In this document: piece after piece, positions 21,847 to 35,076 of the stretch
Layout of the letters: each line of letters opens with the position of its first letter
Numbering within the stretch: the first letter of the stretch is position 1
Assembly: GCA_001598975.1 (NCBI GenBank)
Contig: BBXU01001237.1
Span: forward strand, 1-64,000
Direction of reading: 5' to 3'
Origin: Parachlorella kessleri
Taxonomy: Eukaryota > Chlorophyta > Trebouxiophyceae > Chlorellales > Chlorellaceae
Length of the DNA: 64,000 nucleotides
Program-made: the position numbers and the translations under genes
Notes under the pieces: model-generated
Databases searched by the model: none
What the model was told of the DNA's origin: nothing
What the model saw: the letters and a program-made list of their open reading frames with translations, nothing else

Positions 21847-24800
21847 TCACGCTGTAGTGGGTATGGCCTTGTATACGGCAGCAGTCTGCACCTCCAGAAT
21901 GCTGGTATCCTCCTGGCTCAGCCACACTGCGCGTGAACCAAACCGACGAGTGGACAGTGTATTGTGGGCTAAGAGAGGCCAGCTTCAGAGCAGTACTGGC
22001 GTCGTGAAACGCGATCCGTGCACTTCCACGGCAGCCGCAGCATGGATCCTACACGCCGGATGCAACCTGGATGGAGCCTTCATGGGACAGTAGTGTGGGC
22101 CCTTTCTAAGTCCCCAACAAGGACGCAGGCACACACGGGAAGCAAGTGAACCTTGTGTAGGTAGCCCACCTGAGCTGGTTGGCAGGCAGAAAGGCACCAG
22201 GCCATCGAACGCGGGCACGGGGCTCCTCCCTGTAGTCAGCATGCTGACCAGCTGGGAGCTCAGACTGCAAGCTGGCCTGCCAAGGTGGCCATCCTCCGCC
22301 AGGCCGGCTGCATGCAGGTCCTGGGCTTCCTTGTGCCCTGCAACACATGCAGTGGGTGCGTGGGAAGCATAGATTGGGTTGGGCAGCAGGCGGTGCCGGG
22401 ACAAAGCTGGCATGTGGATGCAAGCCATGCTGCATGCACTGAAACCACGCGGGGCACAGTCTGTGTGCTGGCAAGACAACCTCTCAGCTATATCTCTCCC
22501 ACGTCACACAAGGCGAGAACGTGTGTGCAGCACCCCAGCTGTCCTCCCTGCCAAATGCCAAAACACATCCTGCCAGACTTGCCGGGAAACCCACAGACAG
22601 GAACAACGACAGCCAAGAGGTGAGCAGACCATTGCAACGCAGTGAGCAGTAGGTGCGCACCCGTAATGATCTTGATGGTGCGGTCTTTGACAGTCAGTCC
22701 CTGAGGCTGCAGCTGGGCCACGCGGGTCAGCCAGGTGAGCAGCACAGTCACTCCCTCCTCCAGCCCACACCCCCTGCATGGAGCCAGTGCTACGTCGGCC
22801 AGGCATAGATGTGTGTGTAGATGTGTGGCTATATGTGTGTGTAGATGTGTGGCTATATGTGTCTGGGGCTGGTTGCAGGCTGAAAGGCGGCTAAAACAAC
22901 GTCCTATACAGGCAACCTGCAACGCAGTCAGCCGACTTGCCATGTTGGTCTGCAACTCTGCGGCCATGCAACGGGCTCCACAGCAGCATCTGGGCCAGAA
23001 CAGGGCCCTGGAAAGACAGGCATCATGCATGAGCGGCAGGCAGGCGTGCAGCAGTCGCAGAAGTAGTAGCGCCAGGCTGCATTCCCACCTCAGGTCGATC
23101 ACGTTGCCCAGGGCCGTGCCTCGCGGCGGCGGCCCCTGGGAGATGTCTGGCAGTGCATAGTGATGCAGCACGCCGGCAGTGTGAGCCTCGCAGCAGAGCT
23201 GCACCGCGGAGTGGGGTTGGCCTGCCCTGACAAGCAGCTGGATCAGGTGGGTGAAGGTGGCCTGCGGAGGGTTGGAGAAGCGGGGCAAGGCGGGCGCCGG
23301 CAGCATATTCACAGCCAGGGCTGTAGCGGTCAGCTGGGTTGGTTGGGTTCTATTGTCACAGTTCAGGCGTGCAAGGCAGTATGGGCTGGTGGGATACAGC
23401 ACATACATATAGCGTATATCAGCAGGCAATACCTGGCAAACCCTCCATTCCATAGGTCACAGCAAGGTGCGTTACAGCGGCCAAAGGCCTGGCAGCACAT
23501 GCTCCGACAGGACAACACAGCCAAGTAGCAAGCTCGCAACGTCAAACACTTGCCCCACGCTTTCCACACCTTGTCAGGCTGGATTCCCCCGGCCTTCAGG
23601 CTGTCCAGCACCTCCAGCCCCGCCCGGGCATCACCCTTGTTCTTCAGCTCAGCAAGCAAGCGCTTAGCCTCTTCCAGGCTGGCACACGCCATAGAAGGCG
23701 AGCGGGCAGCGCTGTCAGCATGGGGGTCAGCAGGGGTGCCTTCAGAAGCATCCCCCGGCTGAGGTGGCTGCTGGGCGGCAGCTGGCATGTGCTGAGCAGC
23801 AGCATGCGGTTGTGGCGGCGGTGGGGGCGGGGCAGTAGGAGTCATTGCCACAGAGCTTGGCTGGAAGGGCGGCGTATGCTGCAAAAAGGCCTCGCCTGGG
23901 GTGGCTGTTACAAGGCTGGCTCTTGGAACAGAATGCACATCTGGCAGCGGGGGCCAGTGTGGGGAGCCTCCGTAGCGGCCAGAGGCTTGGTAGGTGGTTG
24001 GGCTCTTGCCGGGGTACGCCAGGGATGGCCTGCCCTCGCCGCCTCCATTGATCATGGGGCTGTAGGCCGCTGCCTGGGGTGTGTACGGAGCTGGGGGGGA
24101 GGAGGGGTAGGAGTGGGCGGTGCCCAGCGCAGGCGGCGTTGGCGGGGCACTGTAGAACTGTTGATGGGAGGTTGGAGTGAGGGGGGTCGTTGGCTGGCTG
24201 CCCATGACCTGCACAATGAAGCAGCATACAGCGGCAAGCTCTACGTCAGGTATTTGGTGCTTTGCAGCAGCGCAATGACGCACCTACTCAGACTCCTTGG
24301 CTTGATGCGACAAGGAAAGCGCCGCACCTGAGCGTGACCACCCTTTAGGAGGGCTACGACTGCAAGCCGCATGGCTGAGCCCAGAACAGTCACCCCAACA
24401 GAACTCCACCACAGCTTTACACACTAGTCTGTCACATCGCATCTCCCAGAAATCCATACAACCTCAAGACACGTGCAGAGGAGGTCAGCACCGTACCCTT
24501 GCTCACCAGGGCAGCGTTGGCTGGGTCCACCTCCAGCCCGGCGGCCCTCATGAGCTGCAGCAGCTCTACCACCGCCCCCAGCTGGCCGGCAGACAGCGCG
24601 GCGCTGAGCACCCTGTTAAAGGTGGCGGTGGTGGCGGGGCTGGGCCCCTGCAAGCGAGCCGCGGGTGCACGCGGTAGGGATCCCCTGCTGATATCGAGTA
24701 CTTGAGGTCATGGAAGTGTCTTGGGTCCGCCACTTTCAGTGATTATTTATGTGGTGCATACCTCAAACCTAGCAGTTCATTCAATAGTGAAGTGGTGCTG

Positions 24801-27800
24801 TGAGGGTGACCCACAATGGCGACGTATGGGTGCAGACATCCTGCCCTCGGCATGCCGTCGCTTGGAAGAGACTCAGTAGTAAGGCTGACGTATGGCGGGT
24901 AGCACGAAGGCAGCTGCGGGAACCAAGCTGCCACATCTGCAGCAGCAACAGCAGTGTGGCGGGCCTCACCTGGATTGCATGCAGGGCAGAGCACATCATG
25001 GCTGCCTGGTCCCAGGCACCCACCGCCACGCTGGTGGACAGCAGCGCAGCGTGCAGGGCGGGGTCCACCGGCACCCCCTGCACCGCCAGCGAGTGGGCCA
25101 AGCACACCGCCTTGTGAACCTGCGGGCAGGGACAATGCGCGTGTTATTAAACCCAGCTGGGGCACGCGCTGTGAGGGATGCAAAGCAAGAAGAAGCCGCA
25201 ATGTGCTTGTGCAGCTCACTGCACCCTGGCCAACCGCCAGATAGCCTCAGGCAGGCATGGCTGGACACCCACTGCGCTGTAACCTATCTAGTGTGCCAGG
25301 CACACCGTGGCTTGCTGTTTGCTTGCTTGGCCGCTCACCTGCCCCAGCTGAGCTGCTGCGTTGAGCACCATGGTGGCGGTCGGGGCGTCAGGGGTGTGGC
25401 CCTGGCTCAGCATGACTTCATGAATGCTCAGGATCTGTACAGGGCCCAGGAATCAAAGGCGGATTCAAAGGAATCAAAGGAAGTGCTAAATGCAAATCCG
25501 CCAGACCGTCCCACCGCACTGCCCACCGCCAAGGAGGCCATGCTCATCATGTTGTGTTTAGAAGCAATCCCAGTCCTCTCGTGCTAACACTTCGTGGCAG
25601 CAGGAAGTGCCTGTCGGAAATGCCCATGTCGGCAGAGTGCATGCGAGGCTGGTTAGGCCAGACTAGCCTGCTGTGGGTGCTGCGCCGTGTCCAGAATCTT
25701 GATGAGGGTGGTGTAGGTGGTGAGGTCTGGGGTGCTTCCGCTGCTGCTCTGCATCCGATAGTACACCTGCAGTACAGCACAGGCACCTGTAGGTATGGAA
25801 CCAATAGTGCAGAGCCGGTGGTGGACCAAGCCTGGCTACGGATCAAGGCTGGCCACAAAGAACCCTTCAAGTGGGTCCCTTTCAGGAGGGGTCGCCGGTC
25901 ATGATCTCTTCTGACTCATGTACTAATAGCACACAATCCGCCTTGCAACAGCACCATCCCGCAATGCAGCCGTCGATGCAACGGGCGTTCCAGAGACTAC
26001 ACCTAACGAGTGCAAGCACTCGCCTCTAGAGCACAAGAGGCCAGGTATGCGTGCTGCTGGGAGGGCGCAGAGGGAGCGCCTTTAGCGATGGCTGCTAGCA
26101 CGGTGTTGACTGCAGGCGCAAAGGCTTGAGTGACCGGACAAGGCAGATAACCATTGTTGAAACCTGTCGCCAATCACTCCTCGTGCATAAGGGTGCCATG
26201 GGGTGCAAGGTTAAGATGAGCATGCCAGGCTCCAACAGAGCTTGGCTTTCGGTGCTACCCTTACAAGACATACCCACCCCAACACTGAACTAAGTTATGT
26301 GCCCTGGCAAGCTCAAGGTGATCATGGCATAGTAGGCCCAGCACAAATCACACTTGATGCCCTTACACTCCGGTGTGCATGCCATGCGAAGGCCCCGCTG
26401 ACTTACAGGTGGCCGTGTTGGGCGCGACTCCATCCAGCTGCGCTGCGAGCACCCTCCTCAGCGTGTCCAGCGCTTCGCCCCAGGCCCCCAGGCTGGCAAA
26501 GCTGGACAGCAGGGTGTTGTAGGTGACAATGGAGGGGGACAGGCCCAAGGCAAGCATGTCCTCAAACACGTCCCGCACCTGCACAGGGCAAGCAGACTCC
26601 TTCGCGCTCCCATCCTCCCCCAGTGGGCACCACCTGGACTTGCAGGTGGAACGCTGGTACGGGCAGGCCGTGCAAAGGGGCGCAGGGGATCCAGTCGCAG
26701 TAGCTAGGACCACATATCACATTCAGCAAGCCAAGGTGGCGCTGCAGTTGCCCGTCCGAGATCCTAGCCCCAAGCAGCCATGAGCCTGCCGCATTGCATT
26801 ACTTGCGCACATACAAGGTGAGCTATTGAGTGTCTGGTGGCTGACCTTGCCGTACTCCCCATGCTTCATGTAGCCGGACATGATGGTGTTGAAGGTGGAG
26901 GCGGTGGGCCGCACAGGGGAGGAGGGGGCCAGCATGGCCTGGAAGCGAGACACCGCCTCGTCCCAGTGGCCCACCTGCACCAGAAGATGCAGCAGGTTGC
27001 ACAAGAATGCTGATAGCATGGCAGGGCTGGGGCACGGCAGCGTAGCACGCATGGAGCATGGCGCTCGACTAGGCGGCAAAGGTTTTGCTTATCGCAGCCT
27101 GGGGATTGATACAAGGAAATGCAGGAAAGCCAGCGTCTGTCATGACCTAGGACTTTCAAGAAGGACTTGTGATCACGTCAACTCAGCATGCACAGCGCAA
27201 CTGCCAGCCAAGTTCTCAAGCTCGTGCTAACTACTAGCAGTGCTGCTCTTCTGCCGGCTGGGTGATGTTCAAGGACCTCACGCACCTTGACAAGCCCTGA
27301 CACGAACGCATTGATGCATGAGGCTCGGACCTCCAGGTCGGCCGAGTCCAGCCAGTCGCCAATCTGCTGCAGGGCGGCGTAGGACCCGGCGTCCGAGGCG
27401 GCCCCGATGAGGCAGTTGTAGGAGGTTATGTTGGGCCTCACCCCCCTGCACAGCGCGGCAAGGGCACAATGGTAGCCAGTGGGCCGCCCTTAGCGTTCCT
27501 CCTCAGCTTTCCTGATGTCCAGTAACAGAGGCTCAAAGCCGGTACATGCCAGCAAGGTGTCAATGGCCCCGCCTAACAGCTGGGCAGCAGCTCCCACGGG
27601 CTCCAGCACCCCATGCCCACCTCTGTACCATCTCTCGGTACACATCCATCGCCCTGCCCAGCTGGAAGGCGTTGGCGCACGCCTTGAGCACCGTGTTGTA
27701 CGACACCATGTCGGGCGACAGGATGGGCCCACCCTGCCACATGGCGGCCAGCAGGTGCAGCGCCTGCACCAAAAGAGGCGTGAAAGAAGCATGAGCAAAC

Positions 27801-30800
27801 GCCCAGATATGAGGCAGCACAAGGCATGGGCACAATGAGAGCAGGTGAGCCAGCAAGTGCGGCGGATTCTGCCGCACTTGCTCCGCCGTCTTGTCAGACA
27901 GCCAACAGCCGGTATTGCGCTCTCTCCACCTGGGATGCCTCATGGCACAGGCGACACAGGATTAGGCCTACTGGGCAAGTCAGATCAGCTTGAACAGCGG
28001 ATAGGGAAGTGCTCTGAATCTTGTGGGTGCAGGAGCAGGACCTGCGCCAATTGCAAGCTACTGACGCAAGTGTTACTGGAGCAGCTTGCGCTGTGCACGC
28101 TAGCAAGCCTGTGCTTGCCATGCTTTGCCAGCTGGCTCACCTTCTGCCACTGGGGCGGCCTGGCACGCGCATACGCGGCAAGTAGTGCGTTGCAGCAGAC
28201 GCGGTTGGGGGCCACCCTGGCTGCGTGGGAGAAGTTGAACATGGACGCCAGGCCTGCGCACACACACATGAGGCGGGCCTAATTCGAAGTGTTGCCTCTT
28301 CCAGGTGCATCTGTGCGGGTTTTCCTGGAATTGTTTTATGACCGCACGTTGCTCTCCTTTATTTGAATATGTAGGCAGAAGCAAGGAGTTGCTGCGACAT
28401 GTGCATCCAGCTGCCTGCCTTGCTGAACGCACGGCATCACCAACACAATACATTCCCACCACAGCTCATGCCGCCAGCACCACCCACCTGCCCCCACCGT
28501 CTGCTGCTGGTGCTGCTGCTGCTGCTGGTCCGCCGTTGGACCAAGGTCGCCACTGCAGGCCGCCGTCATGGCGTGGTGCAGCTGTTGCGCCGCCGCCACC
28601 TGCGGCGGCTCCTCCGCTGGGAGGCTGCCGGCACGCTGGGGGCTACGCAGCAGGGGCGACGCCGCGCCGGGGCTCCTGTGGGTGCTGCCGCTGACGGGAG
28701 GCATGCTGTAGGCGTGCCCCAGGGGAGCACCTGCACGCAACATGGTGTTTCTGCACACTGTCTGCGGAGTATGTGTGGCGAGGGCTAGGGTACCAGGTAT
28801 GCGCACGGGCCACAACGATGGACACAGGAATGGGCACAGCCATAGGGGCTGGGTTTGCCGGAGAGTAAGGTGCACCATGTGCGCAGTCAGCAGGGGCAGG
28901 CAGCGCGACGGCCCATCTTCACCCCCGTGTGGGTGCTGGCACCAGGGAAGGCAAGCATGGCACCTGTTTGGAAAATAGCCTCATCCTCCGGGATCTGGAA
29001 AGACAGGGCACTCCCGGCGTTGGAGAAGCCTCTCTGCAGGCAGGTAGCACTCCCGCCGGCCGTGCCAAGCTGCTCCAGCGAGCCACCTGTCACACAAGGC
29101 AGTTGGTTCCATCTTAGGTTTGTATCAGCTGACCGCCTGCCTACTCAAGCGTCAGCTGGACATGCAAGAAAGCAGCCCCGTGCCTTTGTGCGCTTGCTGT
29201 CACTCCCTGCCAGCATGCTCTGCAAATGCAACGGTAACAGCTGACCTGACCCAGGTGCCAATTATTGAGGTAGGAGAGACACATAGTGATGCAGGGCGCA
29301 ATTTTCACAGCGCTGCCTCCCCCATACCATGCCGCGGTCACACAACTGTCCTTTCCAGTGGAAACAAGACCTACCAGTAGGGAAACATGACCTACCGCTT
29401 GGAGTCTGAATCAGCCCGCCCACCATGCGGGCTGCCACGGCAAAGGGGTTGTTCAAGTCAGGCGAGGGCTGTCTCTCAGCTGCAGTGGACTCTAGGGACA
29501 GGCCTTTATCTAATACCGCCGCCAGCTCCTCGACACTGCCTGCACATAGAGAACGAGCGTGCAAGGAGCAGCTTCAGGCGGTGTTTGCTGGGGTGGGAGG
29601 TTTGAGTAAGCACAAACCATAAGTATAACCCTGCCAATGGCTGGGAAGCCTGTTGTGAGCAAGCCAGCTGTGATCATTGTACTGGTGCTGCCAATGTCGT
29701 CTGCAAGCCGCCAAACCCGCCTGCTCGGGGTGTGCCTCGGCCGCTCTCTAAGTCGCAAGCTTGGCGCAGCGGTACTGGCGTTCTGGGCGGTGTGGCACCC
29801 CCATTGTGGGCCGCAGAGTGGAGTATTGCCAGAGAGGCAGAGCGCTCGCCCCAGCGACCAGATGGGAAGGCCGATGTCGTTGCAGAGATGTGAGCGGGGA
29901 TGCCACCACCCTCACCAATTGTCATCTGCAGCAGCGTGAGGGCCACCACTTGGGTTCCAACTGGACACAGGTTTCTGTTGGCAGGGGGCTAGGCGGCGAC
30001 CCATTAGTCGTTAGGCCATGCGTCCTAGACAGAGCTGGGACATCGATGAGCCTTGCAGTATCACCACTTCTGCTTGCTTGTAAAAGCAGCCACGCTAGCA
30101 TTAGGCTGCTGCGCACCAAAGGGGGTGGGATGGTGTCGGGGGTCGGCCTGTGGCCCTCTAGGGTGGAGGTGGGCGAGGAGTGAGCCCGCATCAGCTTGCC
30201 ATTGGCGCTGAACATTGGTGCCGGCGGCTGGCCGTCGCTCTGCAGTAACCAATGGGCATAACATTGCAGGCCATCAGTAATCTGGCACGGGCATTTGCCT
30301 TTGGAGCGCAGTCCTGGCCGTCGTACAACTGCCTTTAACCTCCAGCCCCTTTCGTAGATCTAGTTGGCCCATTCAACCTGTCCCGGAGTCGGCTGCAAGT
30401 CTTTCTCCAGGCTTTTGTCGGTAGGCGACTGCACATACCGCCTGGCACCCTGAGGTGTGTTACCCAACAAGTCGGCAGCAAGCACACCCCACCCCGCCAC
30501 CCTCCAGACACACACACTATCTCCAGCTCGCCTGCCTACCTGGACCGTGCACATCTGCAGGAAGAGCTTCTCTGCCAGCTGCCACTGGCCGCCCCGCTCC
30601 AGCGCGTTGATGAGGGAGCAGCAGGCCACCACGTCAGCCTCCACGTGGGACGCCTGCATGTGGTCAAACACCTGGGGGGAGCAGCAGCGGGGCACCCTGT
30701 CGGGCGACAGTGACGGTTCTGTGCCGAGCTTGAGAGTCTGTCTGACATCCCTTGCCGGACAACGCCGAGTGGGATACAGTCCACAAGTCACATCCACACA

Positions 30801-33349
30801 CATCCCTGGATGTCCAAGGCTGGTACAGATCAGATGAGTAGGTCAGGTCCTTGGTTAGAACAAGGAAACATCCACGGCTGTCCTGCCGTTCACCACCGCT
30901 AAGCCCGCTTCCCACCCAGCCTTGCTTCATGGCTGCTCATGCGTGCCGATTGCCTCGCACCTGCAGCGCCGCATGCCACTGCTTGCCCTTGGCCAGGGCA
31001 CTGATGGTTGCCGAGTACGTGATGGCGTCACGGGGCAGGCGCAGCCGCTCCATGCGCTCAAAGAGCTCTAGGGCCTGCACACAGGCAGCGGAAGGAAGTC
31101 GTTCATGCGGAAAACAAAAGATGTTATGTGCGAAATAAGAGAGTGGCAAAACGCCCGGCTGCACCCATCCGTGACCTGCAGGGTCGCTGGAGTCTGGGGG
31201 ATGGTGCCTCGGGGCTACTCAAGCGCCTCTGACCAGCCGCGCTGTGGGAGTCATCGTCTAGCAGTGGCACTCAAGTGCAGGTTCATCTTGTTGCACCAGC
31301 ATGGCAGTGGCAGGTACGGCCCACACCCTCCTGCACCAGTTATGTGAGAATTACTGCCATGCGCCCCAGCAGTATGCCGCAACCCTTATTATTGGCCCCT
31401 CCCGCACCTTCTGCCACCGGCCGCCCTTGTCGCATGAGCTGATGGCAGCATTGGTGAAGGCGGTGTCTGGCGCCAGCCCCATCTCCTCCACACTCTCATA
31501 CACCTCCAGTGCCTTGCGCCAGCACCCTTCCTTGCTGAGCTTGCTGACGATCTTGGTCAGGCCTAAGAACGAGGTTACAGGAGCAGTTGGACGGCCATGG
31601 ACAGGGAATCTGGCTGGGTGGTATGGTACTGCCTTGGGTGCACCCTCCAAGAGAGAGACCAAGGTGTGGTGCCAGCATGCAAGCAGGACCAGCATGTCGT
31701 ACTTTGCAGCACTGCCACAGAGCTTCCGAGGATGACCGTCATGACTGCGCGCCAGCTGAGTAGGTCTTGACCCACCTGGGAGCCTGGGCTTGAATGCGGC
31801 TCTGAGCAGAATGCTGCGCACCTCGCCGGTGCCCTCCCTAGCCTCTCCTAATGCCACCGATAGCTGCCGCATGTCCAGCACTGAATTGAGCCTGCAAGCC
31901 AGAGGGCATGGAAGCCACTTGTCTATAGCTTCTATCATGCGTGTCACTGGCCACCTCATGTCCACGCGCGCTTCTCATGGCTCCATGCGCATGGGAAGCT
32001 GGAGCCAGACACCACCCACAAGATTTACCTGCTGAGGCCGGTGTTCACCCTCAGCTCGCCGCCTGCACTCATGGCGTACTGTGGCTGCCTGCAGTACATC
32101 GCCTGCCCTCCAGATGAGCCCCACTTGGGTGCCGCTGCTGGGCCTTCCATGAGGATTACTGCTGCTCGCATTCACCCCCAAGGCGGGCTGAGGTCACGGT
32201 TTGTCAGCAGTCCGCAGCTGCGCACCCTGGCCTGCAGTTGTACTACTCCCAGCCTAATATAAGGGATGTGGCTAATAAACAGCTTTGATCACGGGTTTCA
32301 GGAATAAATGCTGCCTTTGGGCACAGGAGGGCCATCCAAAGCCGTCAGTGAGTGTATTGTTCAGGCAGGTCGAGGCAACTGCGCACTGGTGGCCGGCTCA
32401 GGGCACCATGGGGCACCAGCAGGTACAGCCTAGTAAAGGAAAGACTTTCAATAATGCACAACACAACCCCAAGCGTCAGCAGTTACTTCCTGGTACCAGC
32501 CGCTGGGCATTGTTCCCACTGGAAGCGTCTTGCTGGCTTCTGTAGCCCCGCAAATAAGAGTCAAGCCGATGGAATAGGACCATGCCCACCCCAGACCGCT
32601 ACCCCAACAGTCATGCCGGTCCAAGAAGACCTGACCCCGCGCCATGAAACCTGGCCCTATCACCCTCGTATTAGTTTTCTCTCACAAAACCCACTGCAGA
32701 GTGCCCACCTGGACTACTTGGCAGAATACCTCCTTGCTGGTTTGACGCCCACGTTGAAAGAGGCCGCCGACTTCACGCCCCATGAAGCTGTCCAGCTAAA
32801 AGCTGTGACTGGGTTTAAGATCGCAACATCACGCTGTTAGAAGGTTTGTTGATGGTGGCAAACACGAGCAGCCCGCTGACATGGGGGGGTACAGTGGCAA
32901 GCCCAGTGGTACTGCTTGCCCGCTCACCATGAGGCGATCGGCATCAATACCGGTAAGTCTGCAAGAATAATCTTGTTTCCATGCATATGCTGTCTGCGAC
33001 TTGGGTGTGTTTGGTTGGTGGTGTTATGACTCATCCCATGGACCCTTTCACTGAGCCTCACCCGGGGTGAAGGTACCTATGACATCAGCTTGTATTTGAG
33101 CTTCCTACATACACATGCCTTCCATGAGATACAAAGATCCAGGCCTAGGCCCAAATTGAGGGCTGGCACGGACAGACCAAGGATAGCTGGGTTGCCTGCT
33201 AGCCATGCGATGGACCTCCCTTCCCCAGCTTCGCTAGCCTTTTTCAGGATGCGGACCCATTGCTGGCTACGTTTGCTCATAATGGTCGGCAGAAGGTCAC
33301 GCCTGGCCAGCTCAGCTGACCTGCCCACCGACGCTCCACCGTTTAACAT
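21847..33349 (-). CDS. PPR-SMR protein, likely organelle RNA-binding
   Basis: About 29 exons, roughly 1,320 residues: 33349-33321, 32958-32928, 32795-32709, 32231-32176, 32088-32029, 31891-31776, 31562-31408, 31074-30961, 30671-30540, 30239-30117, 29988-29916, 29539-29396, 29086-28964, 28730-28488, 28253-28141, 27763-27621, 27445-27286, 26974-26846, 26578-26407, 26109 to an unclear donor, 25786-25668, 25434-25339, 25119-24970, 24647-24507, 24208-23570, 23261-23089, 22773-22661, 22337-22170, 21926-21847. PPR helix pairs appear one per exon, e.g. VEEMGLAPDTAFTNAAISSC, MERLRLPRDAITYSATISAL, SPDMVSYNTVLKACANAFQL, GLSPSIVTYNTLLSSFASLG. Such repeats bind organelle RNA one base each. Residues encoded at 24208-23570 form a Pro/Ser/Ala linker of 213 residues. 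The end, VIDLRGCGLEEGVTVLLTWL then DRTIKIITG, fits an SMR domain, but the usual GxGxHS block is not seen. Two more low-complexity exons (29086-28488) split the PPR array. The first exons rest on splice phase alone. Confidence 0.88.
22809..22860. repeat. 24-bp tandem repeat in an intron
   Basis: Two perfect copies of a 24-bp TG-rich unit (22809-22832 and 22833-22856) and the start of a third, inside a PPR-SMR intron. A microsatellite-like expansion, probably of no function. Confidence 0.85.
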
Positions 33350-33411
33350 GCCTATGTCTCAACATATATCTATGTGACATGCGGGACCATCATGTGTAGT
33401 TCCCAACCCTG

Positions 33412-35076
33412 TCACTTCCGTGAGCGTTTGCTGCTCACAGCTGCCAGCTGCAACTTGGCTTGCATACCACTTCCTAACTTCTTTTGCCGCCCCTTGCCCC
33501 GCCGGCTGTAGTGTCGCTGCAGAGCACGTTTCCTGCCTGCCAGAACAACAGCTGCTCCTGCGTCCCTCGCAGCCAGCAATGCCCCTGTCTCCTGCCGCTG
33601 CACCGCCGCTTGCATTTGCGATACAGTTGCATCAGTGCCAGGCTGCTGCTCCCCCCCGCCTACCGTATCTCGACTTGGAGCCATGTCCTCGCCAGAAGCA
33701 TTGATACTGCTATCGCTCGTGCTAGTATTAGCCTCCTCCTCTGCAGCGAAAAATAGCCTATCAGTTAATGAGAGAGTCGGTTGCAATGCTAAATGCACCA
33801 GCTGCAACCTGGTCACTTAGCATGAGTTGTGAAGCATCGCCAGTTGCAGAACATGCTTTTCGATGTCAACCTTGGCTGAAAAGGAAGTCATCCAGCTACT
33901 CACCTGAGGAATGCTGCGCGTCACTCCGCTGTGACGAAGCAGCTGGCCCATCAGTGTCTGGGCTGTCCAGCACGCATGCCTGACGCCGCTGTGAGCCATT
34001 GCCAGAGTCGCGAGCAGGCCTTCCTTTCTTCACAGCTTCCCTATCTCTTAAGAAAGCTGTAGGGTTCTCTGGCTCACTGGCCGCTTCTTGGCTTGGCTGC
34101 TGTGCGAGTGGACGAAGCAGACCCATGAGGCCTGCAGGCTTGCTGTCCCACTTGCTGCCGCCCTCTGGGCCAACCCCATAGCCCCCCTGAGATGACGGTA
34201 CAGTACCTTTTTCTGGTTTGGAGGCACCTGAAGCTGCTAGATCATTGCTGCTGCACTTCTGCAACGGCTGTGCTTCCCCAAACAATGAGTACAGTGAGGT
34301 TGGCTGCGGCGGCTGGGAATTCCGCCGGCTGCGGCCTATATAGAAAGCCGATGGCGCAATGCCAGTGGCGGTGGGGGGCTGTGCCGACAGTTTGCTCGCT
34401 TGCTTCTCCTTGCTGCCCTGGGCTGAGTGGTTGTCGAGAACAATGTTTTCTTGCACTTGGCTGAGAGCAGAAACTTGCTTCGCTGGCCTTGCTGGCTGCG
34501 CAGCAGCAGGCGGATTGTGTAGGCTGCCATACTCTGAAGCTGCACGGCCCCACCGAGTCGCTGCTGGCCTGGCACTACCGTAAGCCGCTGAGTTGAGACC
34601 AACACGTCCTGCAGGTGCTGCTGCTGCTGCTTGCTGAACTGGTGCTTGTCCTGGTGCGCCAGGTGCCCATGCTGGGCGTGAGGTGAATGCGCCCCAGCGG
34701 CCTGGCCCCTGGTCAGCGCTTGTTGAAGCGCCTGCCTGCTGAGCAGCGCCACTCCCACGCTGCTCCTGTTGGGACTGAAGCTGGTTGAAAGCGTTAGTGA
34801 CAACCTGCAGTGCAAGCTTCACAGTGGCTGAGCCTGCAGTTGAAGCCCAGAATTCTCCAAGGCAGGTGCGTCAGCAAGGGGGACACTTGCCTTGAACGCC
34901 TCAGCACATGCTCCACAGGATGGATTCTTGTCAGGGTGAAGTAAAAGCGCAAGGCGCTTGTAGGCAGCCCGAGCAGCTTCGTATGTGGCACCCGAACTGA
35001 TCAAGCCGAGCTGCTCATGGGGGAGCTTTGCACTGAGAACTGCTGCCGCCGTCTCTGAAGCGCTGGGCTGTTGCAT
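33412..35076 (-). CDS. J-domain (DnaJ-like) protein
   Basis: Three exons, about 472 residues: 35076-34891, 34804-33904, 33740-33412. J domains stimulate Hsp70 ATP hydrolysis. The domain is near the N terminus: a helix II with YEAARAAYKRLALLL, the essential HPD (LLLHPDKNPSC), and helix III continued across a GC-AG intron (GACAEAFK joined to VVTNAFNQL). The remaining 350 residues are disordered-looking: Gln/Ala/Pro-rich, then Ser-rich, then an acidic patch (EEEANTSTSD) and a strongly basic end (GRKRALQRHYSRRGKGRQKK) that could be a nuclear or nucleolar signal or bind RNA. There are no Gly/Phe or CxxCxGxG regions, so this is a class C protein. The ATG at 35076 is the first in this frame, but the frame stays open upstream, so an extra 5' exon is possible. 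Its stop lies 62 bp before the start proposed for the PPR-SMR gene. Confidence 0.9.
34805..34890 (-). other. GC-AG intron in J-domain gene
   Basis: Donor AAG then GCAAGT, acceptor CTGCAG. It rejoins helix III of the J domain (EAFK to VVTNAF), so the border is well fixed. Confidence 0.92.

Noticed and set aside
32029..32171. ATG codons at 32171 and 32150 as start of the PPR gene
   Set aside because: Upstream exons 32231-32176, 32795-32709, 32958-32928 and 33349-33321 join in phase with good splice sites, so the exon more likely starts at 32088.
32285..32840. Plus-strand frames
   Set aside because: No splice or domain support. The minus strand here has PPR-SMR 5' exons.
21847..33349. Naming the PPR-SMR gene GUN1 or MRL1
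   Set aside because: PPR-SMR layout resembles GUN1 and the size resembles MRL1, but nothing specific to either could be recognised by eye.
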